Positions 19,495 to 28,109 are shown, counted from the first letter of the stretch. The stretch is DNA of 64,000 bases from JBHOQS01 sp042408875 (GCA_042408875.1 JBHOQS010000015.1:62001-126000); one strand, 5' to 3'. A program made the numbers and translations. Notes: generated by a model not told the origin, from the letters alone.

Positions 19495-19508
19495 AGCAAG
19501 CGTTTTCT
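19495..19508. promoter_or_regulatory. Candidate LacI-family operator (AGCAAGCGTTTTCT)
   Basis: The site fits the LacI-family pattern NGNAANCGNTTNCN around a central CG. It is 12 bp upstream of the lacI-type start and about 95 bp upstream of the -35 of the divergent cytochrome operon, so it most likely serves autoregulation. Confidence 0.6.
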
Positions 19509-19602
19509 CCCAGTGTAGCGTTGCACCGTTGCCGCGTCAAGCGGCCCCAGGGCTGCGGCTGCCGCGGCTTCCTGCCTGAAGAACTTCGTGAAAAGATGCA
19601 CA

Positions 19603-19631
19603 TTGACTTGCCTGAGGCCCGGTGCTATAGT
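19603..19631 (+). promoter_or_regulatory. Sigma70-type promoter of the cytochrome b6/Rieske/c operon
   Basis: TTGACT (19603-19608), a 17-bp spacer and TATAGT (19626-19631), with TG at -15/-14 (TGC-TATAGT). Transcription would start near 19638, about 85 nt before the GTG at 19723, and excludes a translation start at 19588. Confidence 0.8.
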
Positions 19632-19634
19632 AGG

Positions 19635-19678
19635 GCCGGCTGTGCTGGAACAGCGCGCGTCGCGCCGGCACAGCCGGC
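19635..19678 (+). other. 5'-leader hairpin of the cytochrome operon
   Basis: GCCGGCTGTGC (19635-19645) and GCACAGCCGGC (19668-19678) are perfect 11-bp complements separated by 22 nt. The hairpin would form at or next to the predicted mRNA 5' end, and could stabilise the transcript. Confidence 0.6.
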
Positions 19679-19722
19679 GCGCAGGGGGCGACCCCGACCC
19701 TCAGGGACGGAGGCTTGCAGCA

Positions 19723-20466
19723 GTGGCCACGCGCATGGCGGATATGCCGCAGCGGCTGTACGACCGGCTGCGGCAGACCAATGTATGGAAGTCGTTCTTC
19801 CGCACCGGCTACCCGGACAACCGGCGCGACCGCAACCTCATCATGGTGGAGAATACATTCCTGCATCTCCACCCGGCGCAGGTTCGGCGATCGGGCATCC
19901 GCACGACCTACACGCTCTGTCTGGGTGGCATCTCGTTCTTCCTGTTTCTTGTGCTCACGGTCACAGGCGTGCTGTTGATGTTTTACTACGTGCCCTCGGT
20001 GGAGCGGGCGTACTCCGATATCCAGGCGCTGGAGACGTCAACGACGTTCGGCATGCTGCTGCGGAACATGCACCGCTGGGGCGCGCACGCCATGGTGATC
20101 ACGGTATTCCTGCACATGGCGCGGGTATTCTATACGGGCTCGTACAAGCCGCCGCGCGAGTTTAACTGGGTGATCGGGGTCGTGCTGCTGGTGCTCACGC
20201 TACTGCTCTCGTTCACGGGTTACCTGCTGCCGTGGGACCAGCTGGCCCTGTGGGCAATCACCGTCGGCACGAATATGGTGGGCGCCGCGCCGTTCCTGGG
20301 CAAGCAGATCCGCTTCCTGCTGCTCGGCGGCGCTGAGGTTGGACCGAACGCCCTGATCCGCTTCTATACGCTGCATGTGATCGGCCTGCCGTTGCTTGCC
20401 GCCACGTTCATGGCAGTCCACTTCTATCGTATCCGCCGTGACGGAGGCATCTCCGGCCCGCTCTAG
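19723..20466 (+). CDS. Cytochrome b6-type subunit of menaquinol-cytochrome c reductase
   Basis: A 247-residue integral membrane protein equal to the N-terminal half of cytochrome b. Haem-ligand pairs are His117/His131 (14 apart) and His218/His233 (15 apart); the 15-residue spacing in helix D is the b6 type. Cys66 in TLCLGGISFF aligns with the cysteine that holds the extra haem cn (ci) in b6f and firmicute complexes. Four hydrophobic helices are visible. It oxidises menaquinol in the cytoplasmic membrane with the next three products. GTG at 19723 was chosen because GGAGG lies 9 nt upstream and the promoter is at 19603; an ATG at 19735 is less well placed. Confidence 0.93.
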   Translation: MATRMADMPQRLYDRLRQTNVWKSFFRTGYPDNRRDRNLIMVENTFLHLHPAQVRRSGIRTTYTLCLGGISFFLFLVLTVTGVLLMFYYVPSVERAYSDIQALETSTTFGMLLRNMHRWGAHAMVITVFLHMARVFYTGSYKPPREFNWVIGVVLLVLTLLLSFTGYLLPWDQLALWAITVGTNMVGAAPFLGKQIRFLLLGGAEVGPNALIRFYTLHVIGLPLLAATFMAVHFYRIRRDGGISGPL

Positions 20467-20523
20467 TTGCGGCGCAGGCAGCTACGTCAGAGCCAGACTC
20501 AACCAGAGAGGGGGCGAGACACC

Positions 20524-21516
20524 GTGGCAACTGAGCAACCGCCCAGAGCGAACCAGTCCCAGCCCGGTGAGGGTGCCGCGGGAGCTGGCCAGGGACCCCG
20601 TCCGGTGCTGCGGCCGACTACGCCGCGGCCGGTCGCTGGCCAGGGCGCGGCTCAGCAGCCGGCCGCGCCGGGCCAGCCCGCTGCGCCTCCCGCCACGGCT
20701 GCGGGCGCCGCACGCCCGGCCACCGGAGCGGCTGCGGCTGCCGCTCGTCCGGCTACTGCGGCTGCCGGCGCAGCGCCACCGCGCCCGGCTGCTGAGCCGC
20801 GCCGGCGTGAGGAGCGCGTCAATACGTGGCCCAACCTGCTCATGCCCGAGTTCACCGCCGCTGTGGCGGTTACGCTCGGCCTCTTTGTCCTGGCGATCCT
20901 GCTGAACGCGCCGCTGGAGGAGCACTCCACGGTGAGCATCACGCCGAACCCGTCGAAGGCACCGTGGTACTTCCTGAACCTTCAGGAGCTGCTCCTGCAC
21001 ATGCACCCGGCGCTGGCCGGCGTGATCGTGCCCACGGTGCTCATCTTGGCGCTCATGGCGATCCCGTATATCGACACCGATCCCAAGGACGTGGGCATCT
21101 GGTTCACCTCGCCGCGCGGCCGGACGATCGCTATTCAGAGCGCGCTTTTCGCTGCGGTAGTGAATGTCGTGCTGATCATCTTCGATGATCCACGAATCGT
21201 GGGTACTCGCCGTCTAGTGCAGAATATCTGGTCTGCGCTTGGTCTGCCGAAGATGCGGCTGTTTACGATTTTGGATCAGCCGCTTGAGCTGCCGACCTTC
21301 ATCAACGAGACGCTGATCCCGGTCATCTTGATGATCGGGCTGCCGTACCTGCTGATCCAGTACTATAAGCGCCGCGGGGCGACGGTGCGGGAGCAGTGCA
21401 TCGCGTTCTTCAGCGGATTCCTGGCCACGTACATCGTGCTCACCCTCTTCGGCACGGTGTTCCGCGGCCCGGCGATGCTGCTGTACTGGCCCTGGGCCAT
21501 GCCGCCGCGCACGTAA
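20524..21516 (+). CDS. Subunit IV-like C-terminal half of cytochrome b with a long Ala/Pro-rich N-terminus
   Basis: A 330-residue protein. Residues about 1-98 are almost entirely Ala, Pro, Gly, Arg and Thr. The membrane part begins near NTWPNLLMPEF and includes KAPWYFLNLQELLLHMHP, the firmicute/menaquinol-type counterpart of the PEWY quinol-oxidation loop, followed by three or more membrane helices; the C-terminal part has two or three further helices, more than the three of plastid subunit IV. It forms the quinol site with the preceding b6-like subunit. GTG at 20524 has a GAGAGGGGG site upstream. The function of the low-complexity extension is unknown. Confidence 0.9.
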   Translation: MATEQPPRANQSQPGEGAAGAGQGPRPVLRPTTPRPVAGQGAAQQPAAPGQPAAPPATAAGAARPATGAAAAAARPATAAAGAAPPRPAAEPRRREERVNTWPNLLMPEFTAAVAVTLGLFVLAILLNAPLEEHSTVSITPNPSKAPWYFLNLQELLLHMHPALAGVIVPTVLILALMAIPYIDTDPKDVGIWFTSPRGRTIAIQSALFAAVVNVVLIIFDDPRIVGTRRLVQNIWSALGLPKMRLFTILDQPLELPTFINETLIPVILMIGLPYLLIQYYKRRGATVREQCIAFFSGFLATYIVLTLFGTVFRGPAMLLYWPWAMPPRT

Positions 21517-21589
21517 CGGCAAACGGCACGGCCGGCGGGCGAGCAGCGACGCTCCTGGCTACTGCTCGACCTCCGCGAGCGATCAGTGC

Positions 21590-21630
21590 GAGACGAGCAA
21601 AGACGAGCAACGACTGAGACGAGCAAAGAC
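21590..21630. repeat. Direct repeat GAGACGAGCAAAGAC, two copies
   Basis: Exact 15-bp copies at 21590-21604 and 21616-21630, 26 bp apart, in the 169-bp gap between the subunit IV-like and Rieske genes. Partial GACGAGCAA copies lie between them. No promoter is evident. Confidence 0.8.
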
Positions 21631-21685
21631 TGGCAAGGTCTACTCAACACGTAGACCCGGTACCTGGACGTGAAGGAGCATAACG

Positions 21686-22297
21686 ATGGCGGAAGAGCGC
21701 CCAACTCCGGCTCCTGCTGCTGCAGCAGCGGCCGCACCTGCTGTGGCGGGCACAGCCGCGCCCCGACCGCGGCCGGCTGCAGCGGAGCCGGGCCTGGATG
21801 AGGCCACCCTGGCCCGCCGGCGCATCCTGCGCTTCGCCGGCTGGGCGGCGGTAGCCACCTTGCTTCTCGAGTTCGGCGGCTGCTTCGTCGGCTTCTTCTA
21901 TCCCTTGCGCACCGGCGCCTTCGGCAGCCGCATCCCCGCCGCCAGCCTAGCCGCCCTCAAAGTGGGCGACGTGCTAGACAACGTGGAGGGCCGCTTCTAT
22001 CTGGTGCGCCTGCAGGAGGGCTTGATGGCCTACTACAAGCGCTGCACGCACCTGGGCTGCACCTACCGCTGGTTCCCTCAGGACAAGATCGACTTCGGCG
22101 GCCGCACCTACGAAGGGCTGTTCCGCTGCCCCTGCCATGGCTCGGTGTTCAACCGCTACGGCGAGGTGGTGGGTGGACCGGCGCCGCGGCCGCTGGACAT
22201 CATGGCGATCATTATCCAGGGGGATACCGTGATCGTGGACACCGGTAAGATCACCGAACGCGAGCGCTGGGACCCCAGCCAGGCAGTCAAGGTCTGA
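21686..22297 (+). CDS. Rieske iron-sulfur protein of menaquinol-cytochrome c reductase
   Basis: A 203-residue protein. An Ala/Pro-rich stretch (about residues 5-38) precedes a basic segment and one membrane anchor (ILRFAGWAAVATLLLEFGG). The 2Fe-2S ligands are in CTHLGC (120-125) and CPCHGS (148-153), spaced as in b6f/bc1 Rieske proteins, with the GGPAPRPLD loop. It passes electrons from menaquinol to the dihaem cytochrome c. GAAGGAG is 8-9 nt before the ATG. The N-terminal low-complexity stretch resembles those of the flanking subunits. Confidence 0.95.
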   Translation: MAEERPTPAPAAAAAAAPAVAGTAAPRPRPAAAEPGLDEATLARRRILRFAGWAAVATLLLEFGGCFVGFFYPLRTGAFGSRIPAASLAALKVGDVLDNVEGRFYLVRLQEGLMAYYKRCTHLGCTYRWFPQDKIDFGGRTYEGLFRCPCHGSVFNRYGEVVGGPAPRPLDIMAIIIQGDTVIVDTGKITERERWDPSQAVKV

Positions 22298-22318
22298 TCA
22301 CCCCCAGCGAGGAGACGC

Positions 22319-23308
22319 ATGGCCGAAGAACCGCGAACCCCGCCTGCACCGCCAGCTCCGCCCGCGGCACGGCCCGCCGCAGCGCGCCCGGCAGCCGCCG
22401 CGCCGGCTGAAGAGGCGCCGCGCGGCATGAGCTACGAGGCCCGTCGGGCCTGGGCGCTCATTCTGCCTGCGCTCATTGGCTTGGTTGCTATGCTGTACTG
22501 GGCCTATGAGCCTGCGCGCATGCAGGCTGCCGCTGAGCGCCAGCGCCGGGTGGAGATCCAGCGCGGCGCGCATATGTTCGCCCAGTACTGCACCCCCTGC
22601 CACGGCATTAGCGGCCAGGGAGGCGCCGGGCAGAACGGCGGCTATGCTCCAGCCCTGAACTCGGCGACGTACAAGGCTACCGATGACCCGAAGATCCATA
22701 CGCACCCAGCCGATACCCCCGAATACAAGCACACCATCGATTTTCTGACCAAGACGATCGCCCGCGGTCGTGCCATTAAGCTCCCGCAGAACCCGGCCGA
22801 TCCCAATAGCCCGCTGGTAGACGTCCAGGTCATGCCGAAGTGGGCCGAGAGCGAGGGCGGGCCGCTGAACCAGCAGCAGATCCTGGAGATCGCCCTGTTC
22901 ATCGCCTACGGGACCGACGAGGACTGGGAGCATATGTCGGCGCAGGCGACCCCGGTGCCGGTGCCCACACCGCTGCCGATGCCGCGCTTTGCGGACCTAC
23001 CGCCGGGAGATCCCCGCCGCGGGGAGGCCCTCTTCCGTGGCGGCGCTCAGCCACCATGTATTTCGTGTCATATCTTCGGCCAGACTGCTGCGGCGCCCGA
23101 CCTTCAGCGTAATGCGCCGGAGTGGGACCGGCGGAAACCCGGCATGTCGGCCCAGGAGTATGTCCTGGAGTCCATCTGGAACCCGAACGCCTACGTCGTG
23201 CAGGGGTACCAGCCGAACATCATGCCGCAGATCTACTCCCGCCAGCTCACCCCGCAGCAGATCGCTGATCTCATCGCCTATCTGATGACGCTGCGAGGTG
23301 GGAGCTAG
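22319..23308 (+). CDS. Membrane-anchored dihaem cytochrome c of the bc complex
   Basis: A 329-residue protein with an Ala/Pro-rich N-terminus, one membrane helix (about 43-62: AWALILPALIGLVAMLYWAY) and two c-type domains. Haem sites are CTPCH (91-95) and CISCH (247-251); likely axial methionines are in VQVMPKWAE and PNIMPQIY. It probably replaces cytochrome c1/f as electron acceptor from the Rieske protein. The start is 21 nt after the Rieske stop. It is the last gene of the operon; the 149-bp gap downstream has only a short microsatellite. Confidence 0.94.
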   Translation: MAEEPRTPPAPPAPPAARPAAARPAAAAPAEEAPRGMSYEARRAWALILPALIGLVAMLYWAYEPARMQAAAERQRRVEIQRGAHMFAQYCTPCHGISGQGGAGQNGGYAPALNSATYKATDDPKIHTHPADTPEYKHTIDFLTKTIARGRAIKLPQNPADPNSPLVDVQVMPKWAESEGGPLNQQQILEIALFIAYGTDEDWEHMSAQATPVPVPTPLPMPRFADLPPGDPRRGEALFRGGAQPPCISCHIFGQTAAAPDLQRNAPEWDRRKPGMSAQEYVLESIWNPNAYVVQGYQPNIMPQIYSRQLTPQQIADLIAYLMTLRGGS

Positions 23309-23318
23309 AGAGAAGAGA

Positions 23319-23336
23319 ATAGATATAGATATAGAT
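23319..23336. repeat. Microsatellite (ATAGAT)3
   Basis: Three perfect copies of ATAGAT lie 10 bp after the cytochrome c stop, in an otherwise GC-rich region. Confidence 0.9.
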
Positions 23337-23457
23337 GTAATCCGTCGTGCGTAAGGCTCCACGAGCCAGTCCGCTATGCGGCAGAGGCATCGCTTCGTGG
23401 CGGGTCTGGTCGAGCTTCTGCGCATGATGGATTCAGCACTGCGACCCGGAGCAACCC

Positions 23458-24117
23458 ATGGGGCGTGCCGAGGCACTCGTCCGACTTTACCGCTGTGGTG
23501 TCGTCGCCATTATGCGCAAGACGGAGTCGGCGCTGGCGATCGACGCCGCAGAGGCGCTGCTCGCGGGCGGGGTGGACCTGATCGAGGTGACGATGAATAC
23601 GCCCGGGGCCCTGGAGATGATCCGGGATCTCACGGCCCACTTTCCGCAGGACCGCGCTTTGATCGGCGCCGGCACAGTGATGGATGTTGCCGCGGCACAG
23701 GCGGCGATCGAGGCCGGCGCCGAATTCATCGTCTGCCCGCACCTCGATGAGAAGATCGTGGCGTATGCCGGCCATCATGATGTCATGGTAGTGCCGGGCA
23801 CGCTCACGCCGACAGAGGTCGTACGCGCGATGGCTGCCGGCGCAGACGCGATCAAAGTGTTCCCCGCTGGGCCGCTCGGCCCAGGCTACATCCGCGATCT
23901 GCTCGGCCCGCTGGATACGGCCCGCCTGGTGCCCACCGGTGGCATCACGCCGGACAATGCCGAGGCGTACATCCAGGCCGGGGCCTTCGCCCTGGGCGCC
24001 GGCTCGGCGCTGGTCGATGCCAAGACCGTGGCTGCGCGCGACTTCGACACCCTTATCCAGCGCGCCCGGCGCTTTGTCAACGCTGTGCAGCGCGGCCGCA
24101 GCGCCCGCAGGGGCTAG
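23458..24117 (+). CDS. eda: 2-keto-3-deoxy-6-phosphogluconate (KDPG) aldolase
   Basis: A 219-residue class I aldolase that splits KDPG (or 4-hydroxy-2-oxoglutarate) into pyruvate and an aldehyde. The Schiff-base lysine is Lys133 in DAIKVFPAGPLGPGY, and the catalytic Glu43 is in IEVTMNTPGA; VGAGTV-like IGAGTVMDV, CPHLDEKI and VPTGGITPDNAEAY complete the family pattern. Length is normal. GGAG lies about 9 nt before the ATG. Only 8 nt separate it from the first glycosyltransferase gene, so this sugar-catabolic enzyme heads an envelope-glycan operon, which is unusual. No Entner-Doudoroff dehydratase gene is nearby. Confidence 0.93.
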   Translation: MGRAEALVRLYRCGVVAIMRKTESALAIDAAEALLAGGVDLIEVTMNTPGALEMIRDLTAHFPQDRALIGAGTVMDVAAAQAAIEAGAEFIVCPHLDEKIVAYAGHHDVMVVPGTLTPTEVVRAMAAGADAIKVFPAGPLGPGYIRDLLGPLDTARLVPTGGITPDNAEAYIQAGAFALGAGSALVDAKTVAARDFDTLIQRARRFVNAVQRGRSARRG

Positions 24118-24125
24118 CTCCAGGC

Positions 24126-25043
24126 GTGTCAGTCAGCTCCCCCGATCTGAGCGTCATCATCGTCAGCTTCAACACGCGCGCGCTGCTCGAAGCGTGCCTG
24201 CGCTCCCTCGGCCAGACGCGCGTCGCGCTCGAAGTCTTCGTCGTTGACAATGGCTCCACCGATGGTTCGGTGGAGCTCGTACGGGCCCAGTTCCCACAGG
24301 TGCGGCTGCTCCTGCCGGGGCGAAACCTAGGGTTTGCCGCGGCAAACAACATGGCCCTACGCCGGGCTACGGCGCGCCATGTCCTGCTGCTTAATCCGGA
24401 TGCTGCGGTCGAACCCGGCGCCCTCGAGGCTGTAGTAAACTTCCTCGACCAGCATCCTGATGTCGGCGCGCTGGGCGGGCAGCTTACCTACGGCGATGGC
24501 AGCTTCCAGCACTCGGTGTTCCACTTTCCAACACTGCCGATGATCTTTCTGGACTTCTTCCCTCTGAACCATCGCCTGCTGAACTCTCGACTGAACGGGC
24601 GCTACCCGCGCCGCTGGTACGACCGATCGTTCGATGTTGACCATCCGCTGGGGGCGTTTATGGCCGTGCGCCGCACAGTGCTCGAAGACGTCGGCCTGCT
24701 TGACCCCAGCTATTTCATGTACTGTGAGGAGATCGACTGGGCCTATCGTATCCGCCGCGCTGGCTGGCGCATCTGCTACGTTCCTGACGCGCGTGCGGTG
24801 CACCACGCCGGCCAGAGCACCAGCCGACTCCATCGGCAGATGTTCGTCGAGCTCTATCGCAGCCGCTATTTGCTGTATCGCCGCTATCGCTCTATAGTAT
24901 TTTGCCAGGCTGCCCGCGCCATCGTGCGCGCCTGTTGTCTCGTCACGATTGGACGTGACGCGCTCCTGGTGCTGGCCGGGCGACTGGATCCGGCCGTTGC
25001 CCGTGGCCGACGTGAGGTGCTGTTGGCGGCTGCAGCATTGTGA
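24126..25043 (+). CDS. Family 2 glycosyltransferase
   Basis: A 305-residue GT-A fold enzyme. DLSVIIVSFNTRALLEACL is the nucleotide-binding start, VVDNGSTDGSVEL follows, and LLNPDAAVEPGALEAVV contains the DxA/DxD-type metal site. The CEEIDWAYRIRRAGWRICYV segment is the usual acceptor-side motif of rhamnosyltransferase-like GT2 proteins. It transfers a sugar from a nucleotide donor at the inner face of the membrane. GTG at 24126 starts 8 nt after the aldolase stop. It overlaps the next gene by 4 nt (GTGA). Confidence 0.92.
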   Translation: MSVSSPDLSVIIVSFNTRALLEACLRSLGQTRVALEVFVVDNGSTDGSVELVRAQFPQVRLLLPGRNLGFAAANNMALRRATARHVLLLNPDAAVEPGALEAVVNFLDQHPDVGALGGQLTYGDGSFQHSVFHFPTLPMIFLDFFPLNHRLLNSRLNGRYPRRWYDRSFDVDHPLGAFMAVRRTVLEDVGLLDPSYFMYCEEIDWAYRIRRAGWRICYVPDARAVHHAGQSTSRLHRQMFVELYRSRYLLYRRYRSIVFCQAARAIVRACCLVTIGRDALLVLAGRLDPAVARGRREVLLAAAAL

Positions 25044-25837
25044 ACGCCTTCGCTGCGCGAGCCACTGTTATGGGCGTCACCGCAATCGTGCTCACCCGCG
25101 ATGAGGAGCGCCACATCGTGCCCTGCCTCCAGACGCTGGCCTGGGCCGGCGAGCTGATCGTGGTTGATTCCGGGAGCCAGGACCGCACTGTTTCCTTAGC
25201 GCGCCGTGCCGGGGCACGCATTGTGTGTCGGGAATTCGATAATTGGGCTAAACAAAGACAATTCGCGCTCGGGCTGGCGCGCTATCCCTGGGTACTCTTC
25301 GTTGATGCTGATGAGCGCGTGACACCGGAGCTGGCCGCTGAGGTGCAGGCTGTTACCGCCCAGCCAGAGGGGGAGATCGCCGGTTACTGGATGCCGCGCC
25401 GCAACTTGATCCTCGGACACTGGATGCGCGCAACTGGCTGGTATCCCGATTACCAGCTCCGCCTGATGCGCCCGGACCGCAGCGAGTATGACTTCACACG
25501 GCCGGTCCATGAGCTCGTGCGGCTGCACGGGCCGGCAGCGTATCTCCGGGGACATCTGCTCCATTACACTGGTGATGACCTGCGCCGCTTTCTACGCAAG
25601 CAGGAGCAGTACGCTTGGTACACTGCGGAGCAGATGTTCCGTGCGGGCACTCGTCCGAAGCTGCGCAACTATGTGCTCCAGCCATGGCGCGAGTTCTGGC
25701 GCCGGATGTGGTCCTACCGTGGCTACCGTGATGGCCTGCACGGACTCGCGCTCAGCCTGCTGATGGCCTATTACACCTGGCGCACCTATGTCACGCTTGG
25801 CCGGCGGTGGCACGGGTATGGCCGCCCAGCTCAGTAG
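25040..25837 (+). CDS. Family 2 glycosyltransferase (WaaE/LgtF-like)
   Basis: A 265-residue GT2 protein. Diagnostic segments are VTAIVLTRDEERHIVPCLQT, LIVVDSGSQDRTVSLARR, FVDADERVTPEL (metal site) and HYTGDDLRRFLRKQEQYAWY, the pattern of WaaE/KdtX-like glucosyltransferases. A hydrophobic stretch at the C-terminus (LALSLLMAYYTWRTYVTLG) may touch the membrane. The GTG at 25040 overlaps the preceding stop as GTGA; an ATG at 25070 is an alternative. Confidence 0.9.
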   Translation: MNAFAARATVMGVTAIVLTRDEERHIVPCLQTLAWAGELIVVDSGSQDRTVSLARRAGARIVCREFDNWAKQRQFALGLARYPWVLFVDADERVTPELAAEVQAVTAQPEGEIAGYWMPRRNLILGHWMRATGWYPDYQLRLMRPDRSEYDFTRPVHELVRLHGPAAYLRGHLLHYTGDDLRRFLRKQEQYAWYTAEQMFRAGTRPKLRNYVLQPWREFWRRMWSYRGYRDGLHGLALSLLMAYYTWRTYVTLGRRWHGYGRPAQ

Positions 25838-26828
25838 CGCTCGGCCGGACGTCACCGTCGTAATTGTGAGCTGGAACGTCCGCGGCTTCCTGGCGCGCTG
25901 TCTCACTACTGTGCAACGAGAGGCACAGACGGCGCCGTTCGCCACACAGATCGTGGTCGTGGACAACGGATCGACCGATGGCACACTGGACATGCTGGCA
26001 CGGCAGTTCCCGGAGGTCTCTGTGCTGGCGAGTTCGTCGAACTGCGGGTTCGGCGCCGCCAACAATCGGGCCCTGGCTCGCTGTGCCACCCGCTACGCCC
26101 TAGTGCTCAATCCCGACACCGAGCTCCTGCCCGGTGCGCTGGCCAGCCTGGTCGCCGAGCTTGAGGCACATCCTGATGCGGCCGTCTGCGGACCGATGCT
26201 GCTCAATGCCGATGGATCCGTGCAATCATCACGGCGTCGCCTGCCATGCGCGATGACTGGCTTTGTCGAGAGTACCCTTGTCCAGCGGTTCCTGCCTGAC
26301 CTCACACTGCTGCGCCACTATTACGCCGCCGACCGGCCCAATGACGTGGCACAGGAAGTCGATTGGGTGACCGGCGCAGCTATGCTCGTGCGCGTGAACG
26401 CGGCACGCCAGGTAGGGCTCTTTGACGAGGGGTTCTTTATGTTCTCTGAGGAGCTCGACTGGTGCTGGCGCTTCCGGCGTGCCGGATGGACCGTGCGGTA
26501 CACGCCGGCGGCGCGGGTGATCCACTATGGCGGCCAGAGCACGGCCCAGGTGCCGCTCAGGCGCCAGTTACTGTTCCTCCACGGGAAATACCGCCTGTAT
26601 CGCAAATACTTTGGCCGTGCTCTAGAATTGGCGCTGCGAGGTTTCATCTTCTGCACCTATGTGGCCCAACTTCTCGAAGAGGCAGTGAAGCTACTCTACC
26701 GGGCTGAGCAGCGTCCCCTCCGCGCCGAACGGGCGCGGACGTTCATGCACATTCTGCGATGGCATGTACAGGGCTCGCCGCTGCCGGTCCCTCGGAGTGG
26801 CGCGCCCGCGGCGGAGCCAGTGCGATGA
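25818..26828 (+). CDS. Family 2 glycosyltransferase
   Basis: A 336-residue GT2 protein closely similar in pattern to the one at 24126: VTVVIVSWNVRGFLARCL, VVDNGSTDGTLDML, CGFGAANNRAL, VLNPDTELLPGALASL and SEELDWCWRFRRAGWTVRY. Such paired enzymes usually add successive residues of one glycan. The ATG at 25818 overlaps the preceding gene by 20 nt; a GTG at 25788 in the same frame is a longer alternative. Its stop overlaps the next ATG (ATGA). Confidence 0.9.
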   Translation: MAAQLSSARPDVTVVIVSWNVRGFLARCLTTVQREAQTAPFATQIVVVDNGSTDGTLDMLARQFPEVSVLASSSNCGFGAANNRALARCATRYALVLNPDTELLPGALASLVAELEAHPDAAVCGPMLLNADGSVQSSRRRLPCAMTGFVESTLVQRFLPDLTLLRHYYAADRPNDVAQEVDWVTGAAMLVRVNAARQVGLFDEGFFMFSEELDWCWRFRRAGWTVRYTPAARVIHYGGQSTAQVPLRRQLLFLHGKYRLYRKYFGRALELALRGFIFCTYVAQLLEEAVKLLYRAEQRPLRAERARTFMHILRWHVQGSPLPVPRSGAPAAEPVR

Positions 26829-28090
26829 CGTACCGCATCTGCCTGGTCTCCGGTGAGTACCCGCCCGCTCAGGGCGGTGTGGGCGATTACACTGCCTGCC
26901 TGGTCGCTGAGCTCGCGCGCCGGGGCCATGAAGTGCTCATCGCCACCTCGCGGCGCATTCCGGCATCGGCAGGCGGCAATGTTTTCGTATACCCGCTGGT
27001 CGAGCGGTGGAATGCCGCTGCCCTGCCAGTCCTGCAGGCTTTCCTGCGCCAGGTCCGCCCCGACGTCATCCACATTCAGTATCAACCTGCCGCCTACAGT
27101 ATGGAGTGGGCGATCTGCCTGCTGCCAGCAATGATCCGGCACATGAACTGGCGTCCGCAGGCGCGGGTGGCTGGCAGCCCGCTCGGCCGGCCGCTTGCCG
27201 GCGCGCGTCCCCTGGTGGCAGTGACCTGCCATGATCTGCGTGTGCCCTGGCTCTTTCCGAAGGCCGGGCCGCTGCGCGAGCTGCCGCCGCGGCTCATGCG
27301 CTGCGCCAGTGATACCGTCATCGCCGTTGCCGCCGAAGACCTGGCGCTGCTTCGGGCGCGCGGCGAGGCGATGCGTGCAACGCATATTCCGATCGGCAGC
27401 AACATCGCGGTAGCGCCACCACCCGGCTACCGGCGCGAGGCATGGCGCGCCGCCCACGGCGTCGGCCCTGACGAGCAGCTCATCGGCTTTTTCGGCTTTG
27501 CGAACGCCAGCAAAGGGCTAGACACCTGGTGGCAGGCCCTGGAGGTGCTGCTCCACGCCGGGCGGCCGGTCCGGCCCGTGCTGATCGGCGGCACAGCTGG
27601 TGACAGCGACGCGACCAATGCGGGCCAGGTGCGGGCGTTGGAGCACTGGCGTAGCAGCAGCGCTGCCGGCCGGCGCGCCATTGTGACGGGCTTCCTCCCC
27701 CCGGCCGAGGTGTCGGCCTGGCTGCTGGCGTGTGACGCTTGCGCACTGCCCTTCCGCGATGGCGCGTCGCTTCGCCGCGGGAGCCTGCTCGCCGCCCTAC
27801 TCCACGGTGTTCCCGTGGTCACGACTTTCCCGCCCAGGGCTGGGACCGCGTTGGAGCCGGGCCGACATGTGCTGTGCGTGCCGCCCGACGACGCTAGCGC
27901 GCTGGCCGCTGCCCTGGCACAGCTCCTCGACGACTCCGAGCTCCGCGAGTGCCTTGCCCGGGCCGGCCGTGCACTGGCCGGGCAGTACACCTGGACCGCC
28001 ATCGCCGCACAGCACTTGCGCCTGTACCAGGACCTCCTAGCGCGCCTTCGTCCCCACACCCCGAGCATCCCTGCAGAGGAGTGTCTATGA
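26825..28090 (+). CDS. Family 4 glycosyltransferase (GT-B fold)
   Basis: A 421-residue retaining glycosyltransferase. The N-terminal domain has RICLVSGEYPPAQGGVGDYT and VDVIHIQYQP-type VRPDVIHIQYQPAAYS; the C-terminal domain has IGFFGFANASKGLDTWWQAL and FLPPAEVSAWLLACDACALP. The usual E-x7-E pair of GT4 enzymes is not obvious (the region reads LRRGSLLAALLHGVPVVTT), so donor binding may be unusual. The ATG at 26825 overlaps the previous stop by 4 nt and decides the start. Confidence 0.87.
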   Translation: MTYRICLVSGEYPPAQGGVGDYTACLVAELARRGHEVLIATSRRIPASAGGNVFVYPLVERWNAAALPVLQAFLRQVRPDVIHIQYQPAAYSMEWAICLLPAMIRHMNWRPQARVAGSPLGRPLAGARPLVAVTCHDLRVPWLFPKAGPLRELPPRLMRCASDTVIAVAAEDLALLRARGEAMRATHIPIGSNIAVAPPPGYRREAWRAAHGVGPDEQLIGFFGFANASKGLDTWWQALEVLLHAGRPVRPVLIGGTAGDSDATNAGQVRALEHWRSSSAAGRRAIVTGFLPPAEVSAWLLACDACALPFRDGASLRRGSLLAALLHGVPVVTTFPPRAGTALEPGRHVLCVPPDDASALAAALAQLLDDSELRECLARAGRALAGQYTWTAIAAQHLRLYQDLLARLRPHTPSIPAEECL

Positions 28091-28109
28091 TCCCCGGTGA
28101 GGTGCGGCA

